From assembly GCF_900142975.1 (NCBI RefSeq), contig NZ_LT670848.1, positions 3,844,001 to 3,908,000 on the forward strand: a stretch of DNA of 64,000 nucleotides, read 5' to 3'. The position numbers and the translations under genes are program-made. Positions 15,378 through 25,419 of the stretch are shown here, piece by piece. The stretch's first letter is position 1. The number at the start of each line of letters is the position of its first letter. Below the pieces are notes generated by a model. It saw only the letters and a program-made list of their open reading frames with translations. It was not told where the DNA came from and did no database searches. This DNA is from Salegentibacter salegens (GTDB lineage Bacteria > Bacteroidota > Bacteroidia > Flavobacteriales > Flavobacteriaceae).

Positions 15378-17387
15378 CTAGCCCTTTGCTTCTTTTACTT
15401 TATTCTGAAGCATTTTTATTTCATCCCTGTGTTTTGCAGCAGCCATAAAGTCGAGGTCTTTTGCCGCTTTTTCCATAGCCTTTCTTTTCTCGCGAATTCT
15501 TTTTTCCAAATCGGGTTTACTCATATAAGCAACCTCGGCTTCAGCAGCTTTGGTAGTTAATGGTTTTTCAGCATCATATACATCCAGTTTTTCTTTAATC
15601 AAGGTACTGTTCTCCAATCTCTTAACCAGTGGAGTAGGACTCATGTTATTTTCTTTGTTATAATTTATCTGCTTGGTCCTTCTATATTCAGTTTGATCGA
15701 TGGTTTTTTGCATACTATCGGTAATCTTATCGGCATATAAAATCGCTTTTCCTTCTACATGACGCGCCGCACGTCCAATGGTTTGGGTTAGCGAGCGATT
15801 ACTTCTTAAAAATCCTTCTTTATCGGCATCTATTACGGCTACCAAAGAAACTTCTGGAAGATCCAGACCTTCTCTTAGCAGGTTCACCCCAATGAGTACA
15901 TCAAATATTCCGCGGCGTAAATCCTGCATAATTTCTACCCGTTCAAGCGTATCAACATCAGAGTGTATATAGCGGCATCTTATATCAATACGGGTAAGGT
16001 ATTTGGTGAGTTCCTCAGCCATTCTTTTGGTAAGGGTAGTTACCAGGGTTCTTTGATCCTTTTCATTCCTGGTGTGAATTTCTTCAATAAGATCATCAAT
16101 CTGGTTTAGGCTGGGACGTACTTCTATCACAGGATCTAAAAGTCCGGTTGGTCTTATCACTTGCTCTACGTAAACTCCTTCAGATTTTTGTAATTCGTAA
16201 TCTGCCGGGGTGGCGCTTACATAAATCACCTGATTTTGTAAGGCCTCAAATTCTTCAAATTTCAACGGACGATTATCCATCGCAGCGGGAAGTCGAAATC
16301 CGTATTCAACTAAGGTTTCTTTCCTGGATCTATCCCCACCATACATCGCATGTACCTGCGGAATGGTTACGTGACTTTCATCTACTATCATTAAAAAATC
16401 GTCAGGAAAATAATCTAAAAGACAGAAGGGGCGGGTACCGGGTTGTCTACCATCAAGATAACGGGAATAGTTCTCAATACCAGAACAATAACCCAATTCC
16501 CGAATCATTTCCAGGTCGAAATTTGTTCTTTCTTCTAAACGTTTCGCTTCCAAATGTTTCCCAATATCCCTAAAATAATCTACCTGTTTTACAAGATCGT
16601 CCTGAATATGGTGAATAGCATTTTGCATCACATCGGGCGAGGTTACGAACATATTAGCAGGATAAATATTCAGGCGTTCGTATTTTTCAATAATATCGTT
16701 AGTGCCGGGATCAAAAGCTTCAATTTCTTCAATTTCATCTCCAAAAAAGTGAATTCTGAAGGCATTATCGGCATAACTCGGGTAAACGTCAACCGTGTCT
16801 CCTTTAATTCTGAAGTTTCCGTGGGAGAATTCAGCTTCGGTTCGGGAATAAAGACTTTGAACAAGTTGATGTAGAAATTTGGTTCGGGAAAGTTGCATAT
16901 CCCGTTCAATAGAAACCACATTTTTTCGGAACTCTACCGGGTTTCCTATACCATATAAACAAGAAACTGAAGCGACAACAATAACATCACGTCTTCCGCT
17001 TAAAAGGGAGGAAGTGGTGCTGAGTCTTAATTTTTCAATTTCCTCATTAATAGAAAGGTCTTTTTCAATATAAGTTCCCGAGGTTGGAATAAAAGCTTCG
17101 GGCTGATAATAATCGTAATAACTCACAAAATATTCCACAGCGTTATCCGGAAAAAACAGTTTGAATTCTGAATAAAGCTGGGCAGCAAGGGTTTTATTAT
17201 GCGCCAAAACCAGGGTGGGCTTTTGCACCTCCTGAATCACGTTGGCTACAGAAAAAGTTTTACCAGATCCCGTCACCCCAAGCAGGGTTTGATATTGGTC
17301 GTTATTGTTAATTCCACCAACCAACTGATCTATCGCTTTAGGTTGGTCACCGGTAGGCTTGTAATCTGATTCTATCTTAAATTTCAT
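15378..17387 (-). CDS. uvrB: Excinuclease ABC subunit B
   Basis: Damage verification and strand opening in nucleotide excision repair, with UvrA and UvrC. 669 residues, the usual length. Walker A GVTGSGKT (residues 37-44), the beta-hairpin region YYDYYQPEAFIP, MIVDESHVTIPQ (Walker B), VIYVSATPADYE, the helicase motifs LVTTLTKRMAEELT and QTIGRAARH, and a C-terminal UVR motif (AAAKHRDEIKMLQ). Stands alone; a long hairpin repeat lies just upstream (17393-17490). Confidence 0.97.
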   Translation of the reverse strand: MKFKIESDYKPTGDQPKAIDQLVGGINNNDQYQTLLGVTGSGKTFSVANVIQEVQKPTLVLAHNKTLAAQLYSEFKLFFPDNAVEYFVSYYDYYQPEAFIPTSGTYIEKDLSINEEIEKLRLSTTSSLLSGRRDVIVVASVSCLYGIGNPVEFRKNVVSIERDMQLSRTKFLHQLVQSLYSRTEAEFSHGNFRIKGDTVDVYPSYADNAFRIHFFGDEIEEIEAFDPGTNDIIEKYERLNIYPANMFVTSPDVMQNAIHHIQDDLVKQVDYFRDIGKHLEAKRLEERTNFDLEMIRELGYCSGIENYSRYLDGRQPGTRPFCLLDYFPDDFLMIVDESHVTIPQVHAMYGGDRSRKETLVEYGFRLPAAMDNRPLKFEEFEALQNQVIYVSATPADYELQKSEGVYVEQVIRPTGLLDPVIEVRPSLNQIDDLIEEIHTRNEKDQRTLVTTLTKRMAEELTKYLTRIDIRCRYIHSDVDTLERVEIMQDLRRGIFDVLIGVNLLREGLDLPEVSLVAVIDADKEGFLRSNRSLTQTIGRAARHVEGKAILYADKITDSMQKTIDQTEYRRTKQINYNKENNMSPTPLVKRLENSTLIKEKLDVYDAEKPLTTKAAEAEVAYMSKPDLEKRIREKRKAMEKAAKDLDFMAAAKHRDEIKMLQNKVKEAKG

Positions 17388-17392
17388 TCGTG

Positions 17393-17490
17393 TTACTCGA
17401 TAATCGAGATTTAAATGCTCCGAGGCTTGGCTCGAAATTCAAAAATTTTTCTATTTAATGCCTCTTGGACTTGCCGCAAGGTAGTTTACT
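17393..17490. repeat. Long hairpin repeat, copy 2
   Basis: TTACTCGATAATCGAG..AAATGCTCCGAGGCTTG on the left, AATGCCTCTTGGACTTG..AAGGTAGTTTAC on the right; about 98 bases. It lies six bases before the uvrB start and so occupies its promoter region. Confidence 0.75.
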
Positions 17491-17548
17491 GACTTATTCT
17501 CACGAAACTAATCAATAATCCTGCCGCTTCAAACTGAGAAACTTTTCC

Positions 17549-20308
17549 TTAACGTTTCAGGGTGAAATGACCGCTAAATTCCTGACCATTTGCCAGTTTA
17601 CCTTTAAACCAATAGTCACTCGGCGGCATAGCTCTTCCATTATAATCACCATCCCAGCCTTGTGAATTGGCAGGTAATTCTTTTAAAAGTTTTCCATAGC
17701 GATCAAAAATATGAATGTATTCTACCTGAAATTCTGTGGTGTTGGTTTCATAAGGAAGCCAGTAGTCATTATAGCCATCTGCATTTGGTGTAAAGAAGGC
17801 CGGAAAACCGAAAATGATCTCTTCAAATTGAGCAACTTTACAGGCGTTATTAGTTCTTGCGTAAAAAGTATGGGTGCCGCCGGGCACATTTCTAAAAGTA
17901 GGATTACTTTGGTAAGGGCCATCGGGATTATCCATAGCAAAGCTTAATCCGGAAAGTTCGTTGGTGAGCACCGTGACCTGATTGGTTTCTCCCTGGTTTT
18001 CAATTTCCAGTTCTAAAATTTCTGGATTAGGGAATTGCTCAATTATATACTGAATTTCACGGCTACACCCCAGATTAGTATCTGTAATACTTAAATTATA
18101 TGTGCCAGGCGCATTAACTAAGATGGTTTGGGAAGTTTCGCCGGTATTCCAGGAGTAATTATAATCGCCTGGGTTGGGCATATTAATATCATTACCAAGT
18201 GTTAAAGGAAAATCGTCTATACAAGCCTGGGTTACCATTGCATCCCGAATTTCTGGAAGACTATTTAATGATAGCTCTATAGATCCAAAGCCGTAACACG
18301 AATTATCCGCTTCAGCCCTAATATAAATGGTCTTTGGGGCAGAAAGATAGATTTGAGGTAAATAATTTTCCCCCAGGATTGCATCATTTTCAGTTTGGTG
18401 AAAACTTAAGGTTATATTTTGGCTTAAACCTAACTCCTGAATTATATTTTGTTCAATTTCAGTGAGATTAAATTCACCTTCGCCATCGGTAAGCTCACAA
18501 CCACTAACCGGTGCCGGGTTGAGCTGTACGCCACCGGTAGCTTCTAACGTAATCTTATTTAATTTACTACATTCTCCATTCAAATCAACCAGTTTTATAG
18601 TTAACTCCTGGTTTGGAATGTTATTTCTATAGGTACTTCTTAAAGCTTCCTCATTTTCCACATCATCTATCGCGCTTTGCTCATCTTCATAAAAATAGAG
18701 CTGAACAGATGAATTTTCAGCTGACAGTAGCTCATTCCTGGCTAATTGTAGGTTAAAAGTTGTGATTCCATCTCCGGGATCATTATCTGTAATATCACAT
18801 TGCTGAAGCGTAAAATCTTGATTTATTTCAGGTAACTTTAAGATGGTTATTTCCTTACAAACGGGATCCTGGGGAATACCATTCCTGGTTTTTATAAGTG
18901 CTACGGTATAGGTACCAGGTTCTGAATAGACGTGGGATGGATTTGGAGTGTTAGAAGTTTCGCCATCCCCAAATTCCCATAGAACAGCATCAAAATCCGG
19001 TTCTCCTGAAATTGTAAACTCGGTGCTCGTACCGAAGCATAAGTTCTCAACTTCAAATGAATTTTTAAATAATGATTGAACGAAAGGAGGAAGCCCTAAT
19101 TTTGAATTATTGGGAGCAATATCTACTGAATTATGACGGTAATCTACATTTTGTGCATCTTCTTCGGGTTTATTTATTACCGAAATTCGCGTGTGATTTA
19201 AATAGCCGCCATCATCTGTTGGGTAGCCGGCTCTATAAACTTTTCCATTTATAGCAAGTTGTAAGCCTCCAGCTACGTTTCGGGAAGAATGAATCAATTC
19301 TCTGGAATCCATAATATTATTGCTTGCTAAATCAAACTGATAAAGTTCACTATTTTCCAAAAAATCATTAGAATTAAAGATATTCGCTGTAATATAAAGC
19401 TTAGATGAGGTAGGGGAGAAACCAACTCCGTAAGGATAACTGTTTTCAAGGATTAACTCTTCATTTGTAACCTTTCCTGTTAGATCATTAAAATCATACA
19501 GGAAGACTTTTCCGGTATTTTTGGTTCCAGAATTTGAATTTCCCAATGAAGTACCTGTATATGCTGCTGCCATTTTTTTTCCATCAGGAGATATTTTTAA
19601 GTATCCGCCTGCGGTTATATTAATATCATTTTCATTGAGAATGGGAGGGAAGTTATTGGAGAGGGTAGAGACTACAGGGGTGGTTTCTACGCCACTTTCA
19701 CTCACCCTAAAAGAATAAAACTTATTTGTGAATTGGGTAACTACCCAATATGAAACGCAGTCTCCAGAAATTACTGCAGAAATTTTTTCTGAACTTTTAA
19801 ATTCGTTTTCGCTCGCATTTGAAGAATTATAGGTTTCTAAATGAATATTTTTTCTCCCTTCAACAATACCGCCATTTCCATTATTTAGATTCATATCTAC
19901 TTCAGAAAAGTGAACGCCTTCAATTTCGTCGTTTGGAGTAAGGTAATAGTCAGGTTTATCTACGGTGAAAATAAAATATCTACCAGGATGGGCAGGTCGT
20001 GGGACAATAATTGCAGATTGGGTAGTAGAAACATTTCCTTTTAAATCGGTCCCATTTTGCATCAAATCGTGGTTGCGATCAAACACAATTGTTCCGTCTG
20101 TATAAAAGAGTAGGTTTCCATTTTGGTCTGAAATGCTGGTAGAACCTTCTACTGTTCGTAGCCTTCCATTATCTAAATTTTCGAGCTCACCAGAAGAAAA
20201 AGAAAGTCCTGCACCATCACCAAAATACCAGTTGGCCGCTTCTTGCTGGGCATTAAGCTGGAGGCTTAAAACCAGAAAATTTATAAGAAAAAGATAAATA
20301 ATTTTCAT
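17549..20308 (-). CDS. T9SS type B cargo protein with PKD domain
   Basis: About 919 residues. I start at the ATG at 20308, which gives a proper signal peptide (MKIIYLFLINFLVLSLQLNAQ); the frame's six extra upstream codons do not. The first ~410 residues look like a beta-propeller-type region (WYFGDGAGLSFSSG, LLFYTDGTIVFDRNH, YGVGFSPTSSKLYIT). A PKD domain follows (VLWEFGDGETSNTPNPSHVY). The C-terminus FFTPNADGYNDYW..YGKLLKEL..GWDG.YNGR is the gliding-motility-associated CTD that directs type IX secretion to the cell surface. Substrate or adhesin role unknown. Confidence 0.85.
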   Translation of the reverse strand: MKIIYLFLINFLVLSLQLNAQQEAANWYFGDGAGLSFSSGELENLDNGRLRTVEGSTSISDQNGNLLFYTDGTIVFDRNHDLMQNGTDLKGNVSTTQSAIIVPRPAHPGRYFIFTVDKPDYYLTPNDEIEGVHFSEVDMNLNNGNGGIVEGRKNIHLETYNSSNASENEFKSSEKISAVISGDCVSYWVVTQFTNKFYSFRVSESGVETTPVVSTLSNNFPPILNENDINITAGGYLKISPDGKKMAAAYTGTSLGNSNSGTKNTGKVFLYDFNDLTGKVTNEELILENSYPYGVGFSPTSSKLYITANIFNSNDFLENSELYQFDLASNNIMDSRELIHSSRNVAGGLQLAINGKVYRAGYPTDDGGYLNHTRISVINKPEEDAQNVDYRHNSVDIAPNNSKLGLPPFVQSLFKNSFEVENLCFGTSTEFTISGEPDFDAVLWEFGDGETSNTPNPSHVYSEPGTYTVALIKTRNGIPQDPVCKEITILKLPEINQDFTLQQCDITDNDPGDGITTFNLQLARNELLSAENSSVQLYFYEDEQSAIDDVENEEALRSTYRNNIPNQELTIKLVDLNGECSKLNKITLEATGGVQLNPAPVSGCELTDGEGEFNLTEIEQNIIQELGLSQNITLSFHQTENDAILGENYLPQIYLSAPKTIYIRAEADNSCYGFGSIELSLNSLPEIRDAMVTQACIDDFPLTLGNDINMPNPGDYNYSWNTGETSQTILVNAPGTYNLSITDTNLGCSREIQYIIEQFPNPEILELEIENQGETNQVTVLTNELSGLSFAMDNPDGPYQSNPTFRNVPGGTHTFYARTNNACKVAQFEEIIFGFPAFFTPNADGYNDYWLPYETNTTEFQVEYIHIFDRYGKLLKELPANSQGWDGDYNGRAMPPSDYWFKGKLANGQEFSGHFTLKR

Positions 20309-20332
20309 TCGCCCTCCCCCATACATTTTATT

Positions 20333-21169
20333 CTACAGATCTCTCTTTTTTAGAAGTCTGAAGGATAAAAATACAAAAATAGCAGTCCAAAATATCACAA
20401 TTATTAACTGGTCCCAGTGAATTCCATAGTCTTTATCAATTTCAGAACCTATTTGAGTCGCTGCGGTTTGTACCGCCGATAGCCTGGAGAAGGGTTCTTT
20501 GATAAGGTTACTCATAGATTCCAGCGGAAAAAATCTAGCGATATTATCAGCAATTTCAGAATCTCTAAAAATCTGCCACTTTAAAACTCCATAAACAATA
20601 CTTTCTAAAATCCACCAGATAAACAGAAAGCCAAGTGCAAATGCAGAACGTTTTATAAGAATTCCCAGGAACATACAAAAGGCAAAGAATCCAGTGAGTT
20701 TTACGAAATAAGCGATCATATATTCCATATCTGAAAAGATGATAGAAACCTCTGTGAAATCTGAAAATGAAAGCCCTAGAATTAGGGAAACAATAAACAG
20801 AAAGATTGTAGAAACCAGGGAAAATACCATTACAGTTAAGAACTTAGAAGCGATAAATTCTTTTTTGCTTAGGCCGTCAATCAAATTTTGTTTTAGCGTC
20901 CGGTTGGTATATTCGTTGGACATCATGGAAACAATTACAATAGCCAGGAACAATTTTAGCAAGGCGGCGATATAAGAATTAAAATGCCAGATGTAAGGGA
21001 AATTAAAAATTCCCTGGTCGGCTACGCGAAAGTTAATCGCGCCTAAATTGAATTCAATAGAAGCAATTAATGCAATAAAAGTTATTAAAATAAAATAGGT
21101 GAGGACCAGTATTTTTGCCGAACGGCTATAGCGTAATTTATGATATTCTATCTCTAAAAGTCGTAACAT
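20333..21169 (-). CDS. ABC-2 family transporter permease
   Basis: 278 residues with about six hydrophobic segments: one near 20-45 (ILVLTYFILITFIALIASI), then around 85-105, 110-135, 155-175, 180-200 and 250-270. Between them SNEYTNRTLKQNLIDGLSKKEF is the typical ABC-2 coupling segment. Pairs with the ATPase whose stop overlaps its start by one base. Probably an exporter of an unidentified substrate, or a resistance-type pump. Confidence 0.85.
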   Translation of the reverse strand: MLRLLEIEYHKLRYSRSAKILVLTYFILITFIALIASIEFNLGAINFRVADQGIFNFPYIWHFNSYIAALLKLFLAIVIVSMMSNEYTNRTLKQNLIDGLSKKEFIASKFLTVMVFSLVSTIFLFIVSLILGLSFSDFTEVSIIFSDMEYMIAYFVKLTGFFAFCMFLGILIKRSAFALGFLFIWWILESIVYGVLKWQIFRDSEIADNIARFFPLESMSNLIKEPFSRLSAVQTAATQIGSEIDKDYGIHWDQLIIVIFWTAIFVFLSFRLLKKRDL

Positions 21170-22074
21170 TATGCAGATGGAGTTTGATTGGTTAATTCAA
21201 GGAATTGTTCTTCCAGGCTTTCTTTTCGTTTTACCAGGTAGGAAAGAGAAAGTCCCTTTTGAAATAAATATTCGTTAATAGTTTCAGCATCCATAGGCTC
21301 TTTAAGAATAGCCGTTACAATATTTTCTTTTTCTGAAACATTTTCTATCCCCGGATGGGCAATAAGTAACTCCTGGAGTAATTGCATATTTTTTGCCTGC
21401 AGTTCAAAGAAACCGTGGCTGGCATTAATAGCATCTACAGGGCCGCTGTATAGTTTCTTTCCATTTCTTATAATCACCACATGCGAACAAACTTTTTCAA
21501 CTTCATCCAGTAAATGCGAAGCCAGTAAAATGGTAGTTCCTCCTGCTGCGATCTTCCTGATAATCTCCCGAATTTGATGAATTCCCTGCGGATCCAATCC
21601 GTTGGTAGGCTCATCTAAAATTAAAATTTTCGGGTCGTTAAGTAGGGCAGAGGCAATTGCAAGACGTTGCTTCATTCCCAAAGAAAAAGTTCTGAATTTG
21701 CTGTCTTTTCTATCCAGTAAACCAACAATTTTCAGTTTTTCGTCAATTTTATCTTTCGGAACATCTTTAATTTTACATACCAGCGCCAGGTTTTGTGAGG
21801 CCGTCATATAAGGGTAAAAATTAGGATGTTCTATAATGGCGCCCACTTTCTTTAAAGCTTCGTGAGTGTTGATATTTCCACTAAACCAGGCAAACTCGCC
21901 AGAGGTTTTATTAACTACGTTTAGCACCATCCCTAGCGTGGTAGATTTTCCACTTCCGTTAGGGCCTAAAATACCATATACGTGGCCTTTTTTTATGGTA
22001 AAAGACAGGTTGTCTACCGCGGTTAACGCGCCATATTTTTTAGTAAGGTCTTTGAGACTTAGAATTGTTTCCAA
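21169..22074 (-). CDS. ABC transporter ATP-binding protein
   Basis: 301 residues. Walker A GPNGSGKST (37-45), signature FSLGMKQRLAIA, Walker B KILILDEPTNGLDPQG, His loop ASHLLDEVEKV. The C-terminal ~90 residues form the extra domain common in ABC-2 ATPases of the CcmA/NatA type. Powers the permease encoded directly downstream. Its promoter must lie in the short divergent gap before the gene at 22169. Confidence 0.94.
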   Translation of the reverse strand: METILSLKDLTKKYGALTAVDNLSFTIKKGHVYGILGPNGSGKSTTLGMVLNVVNKTSGEFAWFSGNINTHEALKKVGAIIEHPNFYPYMTASQNLALVCKIKDVPKDKIDEKLKIVGLLDRKDSKFRTFSLGMKQRLAIASALLNDPKILILDEPTNGLDPQGIHQIREIIRKIAAGGTTILLASHLLDEVEKVCSHVVIIRNGKKLYSGPVDAINASHGFFELQAKNMQLLQELLIAHPGIENVSEKENIVTAILKEPMDAETINEYLFQKGLSLSYLVKRKESLEEQFLELTNQTPSA

Positions 22075-22168
22075 AATTGAAGAAAAGTTTAAAGTATGAC
22101 GACGAAGTTAGGGAATTGTTACAGATTTCACTTTAGAAAGCTTATTTTTGATAAAAAGCACACACAAT

Positions 22169-23239
22169 ATGGAAGAAAAGCTGATGTCTAAGAAAAAACC
22201 GTCATTTGCTGTAAATGAAAGGTTAAACCGATATCTGGCCAAACATAACCGTAATACCAAAATTCCGGTTTTCTATGACGATTTGTTACGCTTTTCAGGG
22301 TCTGTGGTGGTTTATGATCAGCACGAAGAAGATACATTTTGGGTGCGTTGTTACTATCCCGATTTTGAACGCGAAGAAATAGATAATAGCCTGAAACAGG
22401 TGTATACCATTATGCATTCTGATGGTAGTGACGACTCGCTGGAATTTTTAAATGTGGATGCTATAGATTATTGCACCTTTGGAAATTCGAAACCCTTCCG
22501 CATAAAAGTGCGAAATATCTTAAACGATAGTTTTACCTATTTCTACGTAAAAAAAGCTGATGCTTCCAGAATCTACGGACTCGAATTTGAGCACTTGCTT
22601 TCCCCACACCGAATTAATTTCCTGGTTTATAAAGACACTTTAATTGAAGAACATATTGCCGGAATACCGGGAGATGTTTTTATTGAAGACCATTTGCCGA
22701 GCTGTGACAACCGGGCACAAACCCAAATTGCCAAACAATTTGTGAAATTCAACGAACGCTGTACAGTTAGACTTTTGGGAGATATGCGTTCTTATAATTA
22801 TGTGGTGATTCCCACGCACGATTTCGATCATGTAGAATATCAAATTAGGGCGATAGATTTTGATCAGCAGTGTTTTGAGGGGAATTTGAAAGTCTATCGT
22901 CCGCAGTTTTTTAAAGAGAATTTAAAAATGGTGGAGTTGGTCCAGGATAAACTCCAGGAATCTTCAATAGAACAATATAGAAAAGAAGAGCGTTCCCTGC
23001 TTGCCAAAAGAATTATCAATACACGGCCCCGTTATAAAGAATTGCTGCGCTGTATGATAAACGATCACGTTTCTACCCAGGCCAATGTAAAAACTTTAAG
23101 AAGCGACCTTTATAAATATACCAGGGATATTAAATTTAAACGCGCCAGTACTATGGGGCAAATTCTAAGAACTGCACTAGATTTTGTGCGCCGCAATTAT
23201 GAAGATGTAAATATGAAACGTTTGCTGGAAAGTTCGTAA
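22169..23239 (+). CDS. Hypothetical protein with kinase-like motifs
   Basis: 356 residues, no family I can name. I start at the ATG at 22169; the longer frame would use a TTG. In the second half, LLGDMRSYNYVV (Asp205, Asn210) has the DxxxxN spacing of the catalytic loop of aminoglycoside phosphotransferase/protein kinase folds. IRAIDFDQQ (Asp230) follows 25 residues later where the DFG-type metal Asp would be, preceded by an acidic EDHLPS stretch. A glycine-rich ATP loop is not obvious in the first half. The C-terminal ~90 residues are basic and helical. A -7 motif TATTTTTG at 22143-22150 lies just before the start. Confidence 0.6.
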   Translation: MEEKLMSKKKPSFAVNERLNRYLAKHNRNTKIPVFYDDLLRFSGSVVVYDQHEEDTFWVRCYYPDFEREEIDNSLKQVYTIMHSDGSDDSLEFLNVDAIDYCTFGNSKPFRIKVRNILNDSFTYFYVKKADASRIYGLEFEHLLSPHRINFLVYKDTLIEEHIAGIPGDVFIEDHLPSCDNRAQTQIAKQFVKFNERCTVRLLGDMRSYNYVVIPTHDFDHVEYQIRAIDFDQQCFEGNLKVYRPQFFKENLKMVELVQDKLQESSIEQYRKEERSLLAKRIINTRPRYKELLRCMINDHVSTQANVKTLRSDLYKYTRDIKFKRASTMGQILRTALDFVRRNYEDVNMKRLLESS

Positions 23240-23562
23240 AATAAGAAGGAGGTTGTTTGAAAAATATAGTTGCGTCCAGCTGAACTTGTTTCAGCTTCTA
23301 AGATGTTTTGATTATCGACATTTTAGATCTCCGAATAAATTTCGGAGCAAGCTCTGAAGCAAGTTTAGGATGACGATTTTAAGCACTTTATTAAAGATGG
23401 CTTATGAAATAAGTAAACTACCTCGGGGCAAGCCCATGAGGCATTTTATAAGCAAAACATTTTGATTCGAGACAAGCCTCGGAGCATTTAAATCTCGATT
23501 ATCGAGTAAAATAAAAGACCTCACAGGTTTTTAAAATCTGTAAGGTCTAATTGCAGAATTTC
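23240..23562. repeat. Gap with CTGAAC-type, long hairpin and CACAGG-type repeats
   Basis: No gene in 323 bases. CGTCCAGCTGAACTTG..CAGCTTCTAAGATG at 23273-23305; a degenerate inverted relative at 23318-23376; an inverted copy of the long ACTCGATAATCGAG hairpin repeat at 23412-23511; and GACCTCACAGGTTT..ATCTGTAAGGTC at 23517-23548. The convergent genes on both sides could use the last two as terminators. Confidence 0.7.
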
Positions 23563-24621
23563 TTAACTTTTCTCTTCTTTATTGAAATAAACCAGGTAAT
23601 AATACATTTGCTTTTCCTCATCCCAACCTTTTTCAACAAACTTATCTGCCGATTCAGCGTTTACAAAATCCATTTTAATTTGGATGTGTGTGTCCAGATT
23701 GATCACACTTTTAATTTTCTTTCGCGCATCGGTTACCGCTTTGTTTGCGATGGGGAAATTGGTAAGATCTTCGATTTTATATTTAGGCGCTTTTTCAGTT
23801 TTATAATGCTGAAATTCGGGTAGTAACTCAGGATTATCAATTACCGAATTTAAGAAATTACTTTCCTCAAAATCATCATTTTTGGCGAAGTAATCCATAC
23901 TTCGGTTCATAAACATCACCTCTTCTTTTTTGTCTTCCGCAGGTAAAACCACGTCTTTGGCGAAATTCTTACAGAAATTCAGGTAACTTTTGGTGTTGTA
24001 ATTCTCATCACGCATCACATCTACACCCAAAAAGTTTTCCAGCCAGTATTTGGTATCGTATTTATTAGAATCTACCGAAAGAATTTTATAACCTTCTTCC
24101 CTATTTTTATTAAAAATAAGCGCGCCTTTATCCAGTTTGTTAAGATTAATTCCCTGCTGAACAATCATTTCTAAAATGCTACCGTTCTCCTCAAACTGAA
24201 GAAAATCGTGTTTTAATTCAGATTTAAAAATCCCGATTCCTGAAACCTTTTCATTATCTATTTGTAGATTTTCGAAATAAACCACATATACCTCTCCGCT
24301 TTTAATATGAGGATGTGCAGATTGTTCAAATAATAAAGTAGTTATCTTTTTTGAAGCCTCATGAATGTTTCCCGGATCATCAAAAATCCCGTTTGCCAGA
24401 TTGTATAATTCGTTGAATTCAATATCGGTTTCGTGAGAAAAATTGAAGTAATTCTCTTCTTTTTCCCGAAAAGGTTTCAGAAAATATTCCTTTATCAAAG
24501 GAGTGATCTCATCATTTAATTGATAAGGTGCCGCCGAGAGAAAAATATTCTCGTTTCGACTTTTGTTCCCAACCCTGTGAATAGAAAGGGATTCAATTTG
24601 CGCATTAAAAAGGTTGATCAT
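23563..24621 (-). CDS. Nucleoid-associated protein, NA37/YejK family
   Basis: 352 residues. The N-terminus MINLFNAQIESLSIHRVGNKSRNENIFLS, then VVYFENLQIDN..VSGIGIFKSE and GYKILSVDSN are characteristic of the 37-kDa nucleoid-associated family (YejK-like), here in the longer Bacteroidota form. The C-terminal domain ends in IQIKMDFVNAESADKFVEKGWDE. Likely binds DNA in the nucleoid; molecular role is poorly known even in E. coli. Confidence 0.75.
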   Translation of the reverse strand: MINLFNAQIESLSIHRVGNKSRNENIFLSAAPYQLNDEITPLIKEYFLKPFREKEENYFNFSHETDIEFNELYNLANGIFDDPGNIHEASKKITTLLFEQSAHPHIKSGEVYVVYFENLQIDNEKVSGIGIFKSELKHDFLQFEENGSILEMIVQQGINLNKLDKGALIFNKNREEGYKILSVDSNKYDTKYWLENFLGVDVMRDENYNTKSYLNFCKNFAKDVVLPAEDKKEEVMFMNRSMDYFAKNDDFEESNFLNSVIDNPELLPEFQHYKTEKAPKYKIEDLTNFPIANKAVTDARKKIKSVINLDTHIQIKMDFVNAESADKFVEKGWDEEKQMYYYLVYFNKEEKS

Positions 24622-24885
24622 TCAGTATATAGTTTTTGTCATTTCCGCGAAGGCGGAAATCTTAGTTTTGTCATTCCCGCCCCGATAAAAATCGGGATAA
24701 ACTCCGGCGGAAATCTTGTTTTTAGTTTTTAATTGTCATTGCGAGGCACGAAGCAATCTGTTTTTAATAAGGAATTAGAATTTATCTACCTTGTGTTGAA
24801 ATATCAACAACTTATATCCTGAAATAAATTCAGGATGACGTTTACTTTAAAATCGAGAAGCAAGTTCGGGATGATTGTTTCGCAA
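24622..24885. repeat. Gap with four repeat types in series
   Basis: GTCATTTCCGCGAAGGCGGAAATCTT (24638-24663); a second copy with an inserted CCCCGATAAAAATCGGGATAAA hairpin in its loop (24669-24716); GTCATTGCGAGGCACGAAGCAATCTG (24735-24760); and ATCCTGAAATAAATTCAGGATGACG (24816-24840). The insertion of one small hairpin within another shows how these elements diversify. Confidence 0.7.
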
Positions 24886-25395
24886 TCAATTCCAATTTTC
24901 ATCAAAAGATAGATCGTCGTAATCGTTGGTGTTGAATCCCTGGTCAAACATATCTCCACCACCTGCATCTTCATCGTCTTCGCCAACAAAATCTTTATCT
25001 GGTGCACTATCAGGAAGTTGACCGTGAACAAACATAAGATTTGGGTAATCTCTGCCAGCTTCAATTTCACCAATCTGGGCAAGCTCAATTAAGAAAGTCC
25101 ACATCTTTAGGAAGTCGTAAATATAGATTATATTTCTATTGTCTTCATCTAAAATAGACTCAAGGCTGGTTTCGTTCATTAAACGGACTTCACCGCCCAT
25201 ATCAAACTGCGAAAACTCTTCGCCCTGCTGCCATTTATCGTCGCTTAAGTAGAAGGAGGCCATCTCTGTGCCATCAAACCCAAAGGATTGTAAAATGGTG
25301 TTATGCAGATCTTCCAGGGTGTTTTCCTGCAGTATTTCTATATCTCTAAACACATCTTCTTCAGCATCAAGAATTACTCTAAATCGGTAAACCAT
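24886..25395 (-). CDS. Plasmid pRiA4b ORF-3-like domain protein
   Basis: 169 residues. The opening YRFRVILDAEEDVFRDIEILQENTLEDLHNTILQSFGFDG..MASFYLSDD matches the pRiA4b ORF-3 fold, a ubiquitin-like beta-grasp domain. The C-terminal ~50 residues are very acidic (GEDDEDAGGGDMFD), a tail common in Bacteroidota members. Despite the name there is no sign of mobility here. It starts 24 bases after ctaA stops. Function unknown. Confidence 0.75.
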   Translation of the reverse strand: MVYRFRVILDAEEDVFRDIEILQENTLEDLHNTILQSFGFDGTEMASFYLSDDKWQQGEEFSQFDMGGEVRLMNETSLESILDEDNRNIIYIYDFLKMWTFLIELAQIGEIEAGRDYPNLMFVHGQLPDSAPDKDFVGEDDEDAGGGDMFDQGFNTNDYDDLSFDENWN

Positions 25396-25419
25396 AATAT
25401 CAAATTTTAAGGGGCAAAG

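Noticed and set aside
24804..25088. 94-residue minus-strand frame overlapping the pRiA4b ORF-3-like gene
   Set aside because: Different frame of the same strand over a well supported gene and a repeat.
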